Shown here: in pieces, positions 44,223 through 56,700 of the stretch
How positions within the stretch are numbered: position 1 is the stretch's first letter
How the letters are laid out: every line of letters begins with the position of its first letter
Assembly: GCA_036346255.1 (NCBI GenBank)
Contig: CM070628.1
Location: 15,639,840-15,703,839 of the forward strand
DNA: 64,000 nucleotides
Direction of reading: 5' to 3'
Source of the DNA: Ampelocalamus luodianensis
Lineage: Eukaryota; Streptophyta; Magnoliopsida; Poales; Poaceae
The notes under the pieces: generated by a model
Told to the model about the DNA's origin: nothing
The model's database searches: none
The model's input: only the letters and a program-made list of their open reading frames with translations
Program-made: the position numbers and the translations under genes

Positions 44223-44358
44223 TTTGATCATATACCCTCCCTTTAGATGGAAATTCAAGTGCCCACATGTCATTGACCTATGATGACCCCACATGTCATT
44301 GAGGTGGGAGGGTAAATCCTGAAATTCTGAAATTCAAGGAGGGTATATGATCCAATCC
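44223..44358. mobile_element. Short inverted-repeat MITE
   Basis: TTGATCATATACCCTCC at the left and GGAGGGTATATGATCCAA at the right are inverted. CACATGTCATTGA is repeated inside. It is 136 bp and non-coding; superfamily not assigned. Confidence 0.6.
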
Positions 44359-45604
44359 CCCAATATAAAACGGAGGGAGTGGTACGTTTTATGCCACAAA
44401 CTGGCTTTGTCCCTAAACTAAGCCATGAGCATGAATGGTTACATCGATATGGACAAACTTAGATTCACGTATTTGATGCACAGGTAGCAACAGCTGTTCG
44501 AATTAAGCTCAAGTTCCTGATGCGAAGCAGATTTGATAACAGAAATTGTCCCTCCCAAAAGATTTGCATATATAAAAATCCAATAAATCACCAATACAAA
44601 TGTCAACTCATGGGCCATTGATGAAGGCTAAAATCATCCGGGCCAGCAACAATTCAGCATCAGATTGGCATTCGACTGAAAAAGAATCCTTTTTTTCCTT
44701 GAGTAAACTGCACTTTGAATCACACAAGTGCAAGGTGTTCCTTTCTATGATAAAAACTACATAATTTGAGTGCTAGTGGGACTGCAATAAACAGAATGCA
44801 AGGTGTTCCTTTTTTTTTAATGTGTTTCCGCCTTCAGAAAGAAGTATCTGGCTATCCGCATTGAGGAAATCCAATGAATGCCCAGCAAGGGCTTCACATT
44901 TCCACCAGAATGTGACAATTGAACATGAGCTCAGCCAATCCCATTCTACATGGATGATCTTGCAAACAAATTTGGAATGTAACGCGCAGTCTTTGCTGAC
45001 ATTCAAAGCACGCTATTGTTGTGGACGGTATGCCCAATGCCTACAGGTCCGAGGTATGAGCATCATCTCATACACATGAATGGCGTGAACAACAGGTTTA
45101 AAGAACAGTACAACACTGTCAACCACTTAACGAATTCCTTGGGCATGAAAAAGACACTGCTTGGTACCAAAGTATACTATGTCCTCTGCGTATTTCCAAA
45201 ATAAGTAAGCTATCATATGAATGAAAAGTTGACAACCAGACTACTCATGGAAGATAAACAAGCAGAAGTCAGACCAGTAGTAAAAAATTGCCAACATCCA
45301 GAACTGCAAAGAGTGTTAGTGTTAACCATATACTCCATTCCCAGTATGAATTACTAATTCAAGATTAATTCTTCCAGAAAAATTGTATATAAACAGTTGA
45401 ATGACTAACCTACAGAGTTGACTAGTTTGCCAAAATTTTCTGTACACGCATAAAGCATGCTCTTCCCCATTTGCTTCTTCAATCTACTTGAGTAATGCCC
45501 CAAAAGCCTTGATTATGCGGTAATTGAGCAGAAATCATGCCTTCCATGAAGAAGGCATGCAAACCATTTCGTGGAAGCTATTGTGCACAGAGAAACCGTG
45601 ATAA
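44359..45604. other. Intergenic / 3' flank of the LRR gene
   Basis: A+T-rich sequence with no supported gene. The first few hundred bases below 45605 probably include the LRR gene's 3' UTR. Confidence 0.4.
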
Positions 45605-46558
45605 CTAAAAATAAATGTCAATTTCCTTTTCGCTCATCTCATATACATGGTCCTGCGCCTCAGACAGAGCAACCTGTATTGACTCAAACAACGCATAAAC
45701 ATAAACTTAAATATGCCAACCATATACAGATAACTGGTAACGCAACTGACCTGTCCAAATTTAGTAAAGAAGTTGTTTGCCATATTTAATGATGTAACTG
45801 CAAGATCTTCATTGGCCTTAAGTGCTTGAGCTAATGCAAATGCTCCATCATCCTGTCCGAAATATAAAGGATGCTGAGCAGTGAGCATAGTGGAGATCTG
45901 CATAGATCCACCAGACCACCACTAGCTTAATGAAAAACAGTGTTTACTTACTCTAATCTCATTAAAACCCAGGTCAAGTGACATCAAAGATTCGTTGATT
46001 ATCTTGAAACTCCGTGCCAAGCAGATAGCACCCTTCAGAAAGAGGAGAGAATCAGAAAGAATAGATCATCTATCAAATTGCAAGTTATAATAAACAAGTA
46101 ACAAAGATTGCACATAGCCACATACATCATCTCCAAGTCCATTTGCTCGCAAATCCAATGTTGACAATGTTGTGTTGTACTTTAAACAATCAGCAATGAA
46201 TTCAGCACCTGACACTCCTATCTGCAGGATATGTAATTCGCTGAAGAGGCAAGAGCACTTAAATCTGCATCTATGATTCTATTCAGTTCTGAAGACTACC
46301 TGGCACCAACCAAGCTTAAGGGTTTGGATTTTCCCATGGAACTTGAGAACATCACACAAAGCCTTTACCCTCTGACCCCATTGGATTATAGCTCAACTCC
46401 AACTAAAACCACATTTTTAATCAGCGGAAGTCCTTTATTTTTTGTGTGTGGGCTAATATAGTCTGAATGGTAAGATGACTTACCGTTGTCAGCACTGCAT
46501 TATCCTTCAAAGTTTCAGCTATTGCACTTACCCCTTTAGAGTGAATGTTGTTACCACC
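45605..46558 (-). CDS. EMB2004: LRR gene exons 12-17 (C-terminal repeats)
   Basis: Six consecutive exons (46558-46484, 46341-46300, 46221-46126, 46032-45952, 45852-45751, 45673-45605), each a multiple of three, so repeats are exon-modular. They encode GGNNIHSKGVSAIAETLKDN, LGWCQ, IADCLKYNTTLSTLDLRANG, LMSLDLGFNEIR, SLNMANNFFTKFGQ and the short tail ending TAG at 45607-45605. Confidence 0.85.
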
Positions 46559-46616
46559 CTGAAAATGTAAAAGGCTTCAGGGCTACAGCGTGTATACATA
46601 TTTGTTTAATCGCTTA

Positions 46617-46688
46617 GGGGCTGTTTGGATCACAGGAATTTCACAGGATGTTTCCTTTCCTCCAAAATTCCTGGATTCCAAACAGGGC
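46617..46688. mobile_element. Very short MITE in LRR gene intron 11
   Basis: GGGGCTGTTTGGATCACAGGAATT and its complement-like right end GGATTCCAAACAGGGCC form a small inverted-repeat element of about 72 bp, a common grass type. Confidence 0.55.
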
Positions 46689-47640
46689 CTGATGTGTAGG
46701 TGCTAACCTGACTTCAGAACAAGTTGTGCTAAGGACAAAAAATATAGGGAATCAATAGTTTGCAAATCAAGGTATATATGAAGTAGAGAAAAGCAACTAG
46801 GTGTCTGATGGTTCTAATCATACGGTACTTTAATCAGAGAGGTATCTAAGGTTCTATGATAATAGTCAAATAAATACTCACCAAGTCTATAGTAGAAATT
46901 GTTTGGTTCTGTTTCAGAGCATCTGCAATCTTTTCAGCTCCCTGGTGAAATTCATCTTAATCTATGTTAAAAAGGAATTAGAAATGCAATGCATAGAACT
47001 AAATCAACATATTTATACATTCAATACACGGGCACACATGTTTTTTTCGAAAAAGCCACATTGGAACACAAGTGACAAAGTAAGGAATCATGTATGCTGT
47101 TATCTATAAACAAGCTGCTGTAAGCACAGATCATTTTAAGGCACAACTTTTTTCTGCATAAACATACTGGAGGAAAAACCAACTGAGGAGTGAGGAGAGT
47201 TTCAAGGCTTAGATCCAGGCCAGGCTCACTACCAACCAGCATGCATATTTTAACTTTCTAGAAAGTATCCTAATTACATCAAGAAAACAAGTAATCACAT
47301 GTTTCTGGAATCTTGATGTAATATGAAGAGATGGTATCAAATTATCAACTACAAAAGGAAGTAGAGATATCAAATATGTCAACTTTTCAAGAAACAGGAG
47401 TAAGATCGGTAAGTTCCAGAAAAAACTGAAACAAGTAACCAAAGTTATGTAGCAGTACTTCTGTTTAGCAAAAATTCTACAACATTACTTCCATTTAGTG
47501 TAGTATATGCACCAATAAATGTTCAATAAGTTAAGGTGGCAGTGCAGCAATTAGCGAATGTCTCTAGCCTGGTCATATGTCCTATTATATGTAGGCATTG
47601 CAAAATGTAAGCCACCAACATAACAGGCAAGTGAAAATAG

Positions 47641-47909
47641 TACTCCCTCTAATTCACAAAAACAAGTCATTTCGGACATCGACACAGTCCCTAAAATGCA
47701 TCTTTGACCGCTAATTAACTATTGTAATATATTTGTAAAACCCAATAAAATTATAATATTATGAAAGTACTTTTCGAGATGAATCTACACATATGATTTT
47801 CATCATTTCATGTATCTAATCTAAATATTTAAAAAGATATCGATAATGAAGTTTCCAAAGTTTGATCAGATGCACTAAAACGACTTGTTTTCGTGAACTG
47901 GAGGGAGTA
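47641..47909. mobile_element. Stowaway MITE in LRR gene intron 10
   Basis: TACTCCCTCTAATTCACAAA at the left and TTTTCGTGAACTGGAGGGAGTA at the right are inverted, with TA at both ends. It lies 13 bp from the exon 10 donor site. Confidence 0.85.
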
Positions 47910-48141
47910 ACAACCAAATTACCTCATCGCCAATGTCATTCATGTAGAGACTGAGCCACAGTAAAGACTTTGTGTTTTTGATGAACTCAGCAACATGAAG
48001 AGAACCTTCCGAGCTAATGTTATTGTTGCCAACATCCAAGACCGTGATCTTCCCTGTAATTCAGCCATGCAAATCCCGAATTAGGAACAAAGCAATCCAC
48101 TAAGTATAAGCTAGATATTTTATGTTTAGCAAGAAAAACAC

Positions 48142-48215
48142 CTTTGTGAGAAGATAATGCTGACGCCAACGCCGTGCTCCTCATTCCCAATCCCGTTATC
48201 ATGCAAGTGAAGTTC
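48142..48215 (-). pseudogene. EMB2004: LRR gene exon 9 with frame disruption
   Basis: From the acceptor TTAG|GAAC the frame set by exon 8 reads ELHLHDNGIGNE. From the donor backwards the frame needed by exon 10 reads MRSTALASALSSHKG. The two frames meet at GGGAATGAGGAGC, where about 8 bp appear to be missing between short ATGAGG-like repeats. Both half-frames match the LRR pattern, so the exon identity is secure. Confidence 0.85.
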
Positions 48216-49496
48216 CTAACAAATGTTTAACGTTAACCAACAATCTAATGATTATTAGATGAATTGGTAATTAACTTTAGAAGCAAATAAAAATATCATA
48301 CAATCAACAAATAAAATGAGAAAATTGGGTAGAATAAGAGCTACGGAACAATTTCTATTTTATAACCAAATCTAAGGTCCTAAACATTCTTAGTACATTG
48401 TTTGCTTTGGCCATATATGGTATGAAAGATTGAAAGGAGTTATGTGGATATCAGCTACCAATATTGTGACAGCATGACTTACAAATTCCAATATTTATTT
48501 CCTTAATTTCAGCATTCTTAATAAAATGTGAAATGTGGTTTAAGTAAGCACAGGAAAAAAACACTTTGAGCATGTCCATTTTAAAACTTGAAGTTTTGGA
48601 TAAATCCAGTCAGCATTATAACTTTCAACCTGAGAAATAAGAAAATAAATATAGCAAAAAAAAAAGGAAGATAAAAAAAGTAGGAGAGCAAATTGGTTCC
48701 ATTGAACCTGGACCTACAATCTGAGCATTAGAGATCCAAAAATACACGTACTCCTTTAACTTTACTAAGCCAAAACTAATACTTCTTAACTTAGATAGAA
48801 GTAAAAAAAGGGGATGATTATATAGAAAGTTCCTAACTCCTGGTTAGCTTGCAAGTTGCAAACATTTTCAATTTTACACAACATCTCAATTCCCAACAAC
48901 CTAATTACATCAAATACTGACTAGATAAAAGGATAGAATATATAACTTCTATTTAAAGTATTAAATCAAATATGTAGAGTAGTACCCTCAAAGACTTGTT
49001 CCCTACAATTCCTTTTGCTAGGCTGGATGCACCAAGAGGACCACCATAGTTGCCACTAGAATAAATTGAACAGAGTGCAACATTTGTTAGTCACACAAAT
49101 TTAACTACTCATGCAATCACACAGTCTCGACTGTTCATAACTTCATATGCATGTTCACTATACACCATATGAAAGAAAAGCCACTGGGTAGTGAGTGACT
49201 AACTTGAGATACAAGCTCCGTAGTGCATTATTCTCAAGAAGTGCTTCTGCAATACTTGCAAAACCCTGTTTCAGGACAAGAAAAAAAAGAGCTCTCATAA
49301 TCCTCCAAGGATGCAATCATATGGTAAGTCTTTTCTTTTCGTGAGTCAAGTACATCTCTTTGCCTCAGTGGATGTTTATACATACGCTGTATTCAATTAT
49401 ATTGTTGCTGATCTGTAGAGTACGTATGGTTTTGTTATTTTTCAGCATATCTGAAATTGCCTTTGCCCCCTGAAAAGAGAATTCCATGTTACATTG

Positions 49497-49532
49497 CAAC
49501 ACACACACACACACAAGAGAGAGAGAGAGAGC
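49497..49532. repeat. (AC)n(AG)n microsatellite in LRR gene intron 5
   Basis: A run of AC repeats passes directly into AG repeats immediately downstream of the exon 5 donor (GTGCTC at 49534). Confidence 0.9.
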
Positions 49533-50957
49533 ACCTCATCTCCAATATTGGCACTGTTCAATAGGAGCTTCTGAATACCTACGTTTTCTACCAATATATC
49601 TGAAAGACACTGTAAGCATTCATGAGTGTTACATTCAGTCAGCAGTAAAGCAAAATAGCTTTAAGGAGGTTTAAAATTATTCATATTTTGCAGACTACAG
49701 TTGGGTCATACTTGCTTCCAATGAAATCATCACATCAGCAAGATGAGTACTCAAATAATTGAACTAACATCATGAAAAAACCTCCAGCTAGGCATAAAAG
49801 CAAACAATAATAATGCAACTCAGACTGTAGTGCCAGTGTGCTACCATGCAACACTGGCCTACCTTGGAAAACAAGCTAAATGTAAAGTAATAATAACACA
49901 GTTATATAACCATATAGGTTCAGAGTAAAAAATATCAGACCAGAATGAATGATTTCATTGATTTGGATAGTACATATCATGCAAACTACAAAATAATGGA
50001 ATATAGGGATAATAAGATTCAGAAGACCTTAGCTCCTTCATCTCCAATGGCGTTTCCGGATAAATTGAGAGTTTTTAAAGCTGTATTTATCTGAAGAATG
50101 CCATCAAAGGCTTCTATCCCCACAGCTGTTATCCCATTGCCAGAAAATTCCACTTCTTCTGCACTCTGGGAATACAAAAAAACAACTCAGTTTTCAAAAA
50201 GTATTAAAAAGAGACTAGGATATTTTGAAAGTGTAAGAAAACAAGCTATGCATGGAAGTATGCAAATAAATTATCTTCAACCATTACATGAGATCTCTGA
50301 CCTTGTTATAGGCTAAGCTTTCTGCTAGAAAGAATAGACCGTCATCCCCAAATTGACGGCCTGCCAAACAACTGAACTAGTGAAGAGAAAGGCGATATAG
50401 TATGCCAGTTGAGTTGTACTTATTATGCAAAGATTGGAGCTTTGGCCCAGCATTTGCTATATTCTAACTTCAGTTCTTCGAGTTACCTGCCATGTTAACG
50501 GTTTTCAGAGTCTGAAGCTCCTTATAGAACTTGTTTAGATTTTTCCTTGACTCCTTTTCAGCATTAAAGCTTGTAGATGTTGATAAATTGGAACCAGCAG
50601 CAAAGGACCACATGATCCCAGAAGACTTTGATTTTCCAGAAGTCCGGTCCTTTGTCTTCCAGAGAAGGACATTCTGAACCACCCTCCATAAGACTGTCCT
50701 CTGAAACCGAGAATTAGTAGCCATTCCACACATCACTTTTCAAAGTTTTTCATGCGCTACATCACGTGATCAGATTATGAACACATATTATACAAATAAG
50801 CACTATGCAATCCATATATCAGAGCATTTCTTATGAAATGTGCTTTCTAACGAGCAGGGAACATGGCATCTACTCATGATGATGATGACTGTTGAATTAT
50901 TGGAATTTTCAGCAGTACAAAAACGGTGCGCATAAGGATGAAACAGTCAGGCCATAC

Positions 50958-51288
50958 CAAAGCTCAGCGCGAGCACCGCCCCGGCCGGGACGACGTAGCG
51001 AGCGACGCCCCTGGCCGCCGCCGACGCCACGGGGTGCGCGGCCGGGGCCCCCTGAGCCTCGCGGTAGGCCCTCCGGCGAGAGCCTCCGCGGCCCACCACG
51101 GGCGGCTTGTCCTGGCTGCGAATCCCATCGAACACGTCGTGCGCGGCTCGCGGCGAGGAGGGGAGGAGGCGCCGGGACGGCGGCGGCCTCGCGCGGAGGG
51201 AGGCGGGGCGGAGATGGGCGGAGGGGAAAGGGACGGGGAGGGACAGCTTGAGGGGGCGGGAGGAGGAGAGGAGGAGGGAGGACTCCAT
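50958..51288 (-). CDS. EMB2004: LRR gene exon 1: chloroplast transit peptide and hydrophobic segment
   Basis: ATG at 51288 opens a Ser/Pro/Arg-rich, acid-poor leader typical of plastid import. The segment ends ARYVVPAGAVLALSFG near a donor-like TTTG|GTATGG. That donor leaves one base over, which does not fit the apparent exon 2 acceptor TTTCAG|AGGACA (phase 0). An alternative acceptor AAAAG|TGATG at 50736/50735 would restore phase. Confidence 0.75.
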
Positions 51289-51886
51289 GGGATGCGGAGG
51301 GTGTCGGCTGGGAGATGGAGACGAGGGAGGGAGGCGGTTTTTGAAGGGGAGAGCTTTTTTGAGGGGACAAGGTAAGGTTGTGGTCTTGTGGATCGGGTCA
51401 GGTTTGGACTGGAATTTACCCTGTTGGCTACCGAGTCAGCGAGTTGCAAGCGTGGGCCTACATGAGAGATGATTACCACATCCGATTCTTTTAAAATAAT
51501 ATATTGTTTAATAGAATTATATAAATAAATATCTGTTTAATAAAATTACACAATATAGGCTTTTATCATTATTCCAAATGACGAAATGGTCCCGTCGCCA
51601 TTTGGATTGGCAATAGGAGCTCTATCGCTATGGAAACAGTATGAAACATCTTTGTAGCCATTTTGAACGGCGACAGACACTTAAGTTGCTAGTTGAATCG
51701 GCAACAAGGGGCGACAAGACCTAAAAAAATTTACAATTTTTTTTGAAAGTATCGGTAAACAGAAGACAGAAAATTAGGTGCTTACATTGTTTATAATAAG
51801 AAACATAAACATAAAGTAATAAGAAATAATATTACCGGTAGTACATAGGTTACACAAAATAATTCAACGCACGACATAACATTAGT
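51289..51886. other. Upstream region of the LRR gene
   Basis: 51289-51480 probably holds the 5' UTR and core promoter of the minus-strand gene; no clear TATA was assigned. 51580-51720 has GTCGCCATTTGGATTGGCAATA-type sequence resembling DNA-transposon interior, which I cannot classify. Confidence 0.4.
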
Positions 51887-53724
51887 TGTGGCGCCCCGTG
51901 TCATTACCCCGAGGGTAATCACACTTAAGCAAGCGGATTATTATTCGTCTGCCCGGTAGGACACCGTTCCAACGAATAATAAGTCTTACCAAAGTTAACG
52001 CAGCGGAATAATAAGATAAAAATTGTACTTTATTACAGCAGGTAGTCACACAGGGCTATGGTCTGTAATACAAATATTTAATTAAACTACAAAGCGGGAC
52101 AGAACCCCTGGCTTGCCTGCCCTGCTCCACTAGACGCCTACTTGTGCCACTCACCGAATAAGGTGTCTACCAAACCCTAGTCCTCGTAGTAAGTGCCCTC
52201 ACCTCCCGCGCCTCCTCGGCACCTATGTATCATTTATCCCACTCGGGATAATCTCCTGCTGGATTAGGATCTAACAAAGGAAGTAATAGCAAAAATAAGT
52301 ACTAGTGTACTCAAGAAGCATTTATTAGCAAGGATGCATTGTATGGCTCTTCTCTATTTGATTATCACATTTTCTAGCTCATCTCTTCTCTAGAAAAATA
52401 ATTCACCAAAATTAAATGACAAGTTTTAATTATGAAAAGACTACTTATCACTCGATAAAAGATAGACCCTAGCGGTCATCGTAGCCTCCAATCTCGGAAT
52501 AGGCATGAATCCATGGTTTTATTTAATGCGTGGGCTTGTACCACTTTACCTATAGCTATTTTGAGTCCTCTTTAAGCTAGGTCTCACGTATTTCCTTTGA
52601 TGTGGTGTCAAATTCAGAGTATGGAACGTTTTTCATGTTACGTGATTAAGTCTCCACCCATCTATTTTCCGTCGGTGTCCTGGAATGCTCACCCAGCCCT
52701 CTACCAAGTTCCAATAGTATTGGTTGGGCCGGTTATCCCTTCATCCAACACTCCACCTGCACTAATATATGCGCCTTGGATTCCCCACTTTCGGACTTGC
52801 GCTACCGGTCATGAGTTCCTCTATCACTCTCACATTATAATACTTACCTGATGTGGAGAGTATAGTCACGTAATAAGGTAGCATTTTCTGCCCGTCGAAG
52901 ACAGGAAAATGGTTGGCACTTAAATACAGCCCCTTATCCGAGTGAGAGTTTTGTTGGTCCTTATGTACTATCCATATGTAAAGGGTCCCACATTCCCTCT
53001 CTTTCCTGTGCAAGGGCCCCCCTTTACCATCCTAGTATTTACTCTTACAGCCCAACTGCTCCTCTCAGCTGTACTGCTCTTTTCTCATTTCTCATCTTTG
53101 TTATCCCATTTGATTTTGAGAGTGCGTGTGTGTGTGTATGTAAATATAGAGATGTAACTTTTACATTTAATATAAACTAAGTTAATGATCAAGAAATAGG
53201 CTTGCCTTTGTATTCGTAGTAAAGCTCGGCGTCAACGAATTCTGGATTAGCTACCCCTACCTGAGTCGGTTCATCTTCTATAATTATACGGCAGACGCGT
53301 ATAACAGAAATACTTAATTGTTTGGGGTGCTACTAAGTTTACATTAACTCGCTGCTCTCTTTTTTCAGTGGATTTTAACTTAATAATTTTTTTGGATCCT
53401 TGCTAGGTTAGTGTTTCCCAACGACTAGTGTCCTACGGCCTGCTTTTATCTGAGTCCCTGGAATCTTCCAAAATTAAACTATCCTAGTCTAATGATATAC
53501 GCTCACAACACGCAACCCAAAACACTACACGCACCCGCACTATGCATTGCAATACACAAAACACTACACTCACACCACTACACTGCACACAACAACACAC
53601 AGCACACACACACTCACTACACGCACACAACACACAGCACCACACAACACACAACACCAAACTTAGCACACACAAATGCACTCAAGCACAACACTTCACA
53701 AGACACACGCACACAACATACACA
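51887..53724 (+). repeat. Gypsy-type LTR material, first part (starts TGTGGCGCCCC)
   Basis: TGTGGCGCCCCGTG at 51887 looks like an LTR start. A compatible end, GGGGGTGTTGCA, lies at 60180 beyond another LTR-like block, so this may be one long LTR split by an insertion. No pol domain was found. 53500-53720 is (CA)-rich. Confidence 0.45.
53151..53724. repeat. 574-bp direct repeat, copy 1
   Basis: Starts GATGTAACTTTTACATTTAATA and ends in CACACGCACACAACATACACAA. It matches 58809-59382 with roughly ten noted differences. Confidence 0.95.
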
Positions 53725-56700
53725 ATCGTGAGGACCTCGAATATTTAACTAGTAACACTTAACCTCCAAATGGTTCTAGCGTTACTAATTAAACATTCTA
53801 AGCCTCGATGGACATATGCTTCCTGCACTGCAAGATATGCACATCATCACAAAATTACACATCATTCCATACAACATACATCACTAAGTTCATCAACGAC
53901 ATACACATAGAAAGTTATTACAAAAGAGCCGACCGCCAAATAGAACAATATACAAGAATGACAAGAGAGCAAAAGGTGCCATAAGATGGCTAGAACAAAA
54001 GTCCACAGGTTAGCCATACACCCACAAGGCAACCGACCGGCCGCCAAGCTAGACGCCTGAGACTACCACAACACAACTCACAAAAGTGAGGCCCCTCAAG
54101 GTCACCTTCTTCCTCTGCAACAATTACATTTAAGCAAGATAACTGAGTACACAAAGGTACTCGCAAGACTGACGTGTGGAATAGCAGACCTATTCATAAA
54201 CTACATGCAAGCTTATTTAGGTGGAGGTTGCATGTCTCATTTTGCACAAAGCCAACTTTATTTGCAATAATGTAATACATTTGAAAGCAAGTTTGCAAAT
54301 CTATTTTGTTGTCAACATAAAAGCGTAATAAAGATACATACAAGTAACCACCTGGAAGTGACTATCCCAATAGCCACCACAACATAGCACGAATCCCCGA
54401 TTCGTACCACCCATGAAGTTTTAATTAAAAGGTTGTAGTCTAACTCTTGAAAGCTTACCCAAGCGTGTCCATAACCTAGGACGAGGCTATTCGAATAGTT
54501 TTAACCTCGCAGGGGTGTACCAATGTACCCACACTGCATCGCTTTAAGCCACGTACACACTTCCAAGGTATGCCGCACGGCTAAGTCCTACGAGACGTTT
54601 TCCAATATTGTGTATTAACCACGAGCCGCTCGTATGGATAGAAACCCATACGCTTACATTGCCACCAAAGACATCCCACCGTTATTGGGAAGCCTTCTGA
54701 CTCTACAATGCTCCCAACACCATCCCTCCCGCGACTCCTCGCGACCCGAAGCCAATACACGCCAAAGTACTAAGTCAAGAGAGGTCTCATACCCTCTAGT
54801 GTGGTTAGCACGCACAAATTGCCTGGATAATAGGTACTCACAAGATGTTCGGTCCTTAATTGACTCGGGCACCATTCCGCCACACCAAAATCACACCATC
54901 TTACCATTGTGCCCAAGTCTAAATCATTTTTGTTTTCAGTTTTAGTTTTCATAAATAGACATGGCACAGGGTAAAAACCATAAATCATAATAAGTTTTAT
55001 GTGATCAAGGTTATCGTCAAGTCGATAACCGCCCATTTCTACCGGAAACTAAGCATGGCTAAGCAATTAATTCGCAAACTACTAAGTGACAAGAGCCCAT
55101 CCACGAGCTCTAATCACAACAATAACCTAGGCTCATGGTAGTAAAGGAATATCATTTGTCTAAGGAAATGCACCTACTAGGCCAACTATCGACAATAGTT
55201 AAAACAAGATAGCAATGCATACATAGAAGTTGTAAACAACATAAATACTTAAAAATACTGGGATTAACATGATCAAACTGCTTGCCTTGCTGGATTTGTT
55301 CTTACTGCAGAGGGGAGTGCTCAGGTTCAAAGTTTTCTTCGGAACCTAACACGAAAAGGCGATAAAACCAATAAGAACGAAGAACACCAAAAGGAACTCA
55401 ACAGTAAGGATCATCCAAATCTAATGAAATTTATACAACAGCTAGGGGTTGATTTTAGACAATTTTAAAAACAAGAAACACTTCATTTGGACTAAGCATG
55501 AAAAAGTTATGGCTAATCTAAGTTCTCTCAGCCTGAAAAATCATAATTAAATTAATTTCGGCTACTGTTCATGGCGAAAATTTCTAGAATGATCTGGAAG
55601 CTGAAATTTTTATGGTGGGTAGATAAGGTTATCCTAACAACAGCAAAACTGAGTTTGCACAATTTGGAGTTGAAATGAATTAGTTATGATTTTTCTAAGT
55701 TCTAAAACTAGCATATATCACTTTTCTGGAACACAAATAAGGACAAAGCCTAGTTCATATTAAAGCCTGTCTACAGATAAGTTTTACCAAGTTGAGTTTG
55801 CTCAGTTTGCAATTTCAGAGAGAAAGTTATGCATTTTACAAATTTTCAATGAATTTCTAGACATCATTATTCACTAAACAAGCTCATGCTGTTTAAATCA
55901 TTTTCTGCTACATAACAGTGCCTAAACTATTCTCAGATTTAAAGTTCAATCTACAACAGAGCTACAGCAACTGGAATCATTCAAAAAGGAGTTAAAATGA
56001 CAAAGATATGCACTTTTGAAATTTGGAACATCAAAAGACTTGGAAAATTCGAACTCTCGGGAGGTCCAATGAACTGAAGGAAAAAGGAGAGGTCGTGGGC
56101 CGTTAGATCAAGATCTGACGGCTACGGCCTCGAAGCACAGCGCACACAAGACCTCCTCCCGCACTGGGGAGGTCTGGACCGTTGAGATTAGATCCAACGG
56201 CCACGACCAGTGCATGCACAACAAGACGCAATGGAGGTCCTCGCGCTTATCAGAGGTCGTGGACCGCCGATCAAGATCCGCGTCCCGAGCACTAGGGGAG
56301 GTCTAAAAGTCAACGATTGAACAGGCGAGATCTTAACGGCTCGGATCTCCCCTAGGAGGTCCTGAGTGGTTGAGATCTATCCGAGGAGGTCCTGGACGGC
56401 TAAGATCAAGCGAGGGAGGTCCTAAACGGTCAAGATCTCACGGGGGAGGTCCTGAACGGTTGGGATTTAACCGAGGAGGTCATGGATGGCCAAGATCTAC
56501 TCGGGGAGGTCCTATGCGACATGTTTTTAACCGGAGGAGATCTGGACGGCTCAGATTAGGCCTAGGGAGGTCCTGAACGGTCCAGATCGACGCGGAGGGA
56601 GGTCTGAGCGCTAAGGATTTTACAAATGAGATCTAACGCTCAGATTTAAACCGGGGAGGTCGTGAACGGTCAGGATTGAGCCTAAGAGGTCTGAGCGGGG

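Larger units (their letters stand above)
45605..51288 (-). pseudogene. EMB2004: Plastid-targeted RNI-like leucine-rich-repeat protein gene, 17 exons, frameshift in exon 9
   Basis: Resembles Arabidopsis EMB2004, a chloroplast RNI/NLRC3-like LRR protein needed for embryo development; molecular function unknown. Exons (minus): 51288-50958 (donor uncertain), 50700-50487, 50360-50302, 50165-50028, 49609-49535, 49469-49386, 49265-49204, 49055-48986, 48215-48142, 48053-47923, 46941-46882, 46558-46484, 46341-46300, 46221-46126, 46032-45952, 45852-45751, 45673-45605. Exon 1 begins MESSLLLSSSRPLKLSL, a Ser/Arg/Pro-rich transit peptide, then a hydrophobic stretch (VVPAGAVLALSF). Later exons encode about 12-14 LRRs of about 28 residues (TLNLSGNAIGDEGAK, TLDLRANGLGDD). 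It ends EKEIDIYF. With exon 9 repaired it would be about 590 aa, near the family length. Exon 9 is 74 bp where the phase needs 3n+1. A sequencing error or a real lesion could explain it; if error, this is an intact gene. Confidence 0.8.

Noticed and set aside
53484..53748. Thr/His-rich and Cys/Val-rich frames in the CA-rich stretch
   Set aside because: They come from (CA)n-type simple sequence and occur equally in the second 574-bp copy.
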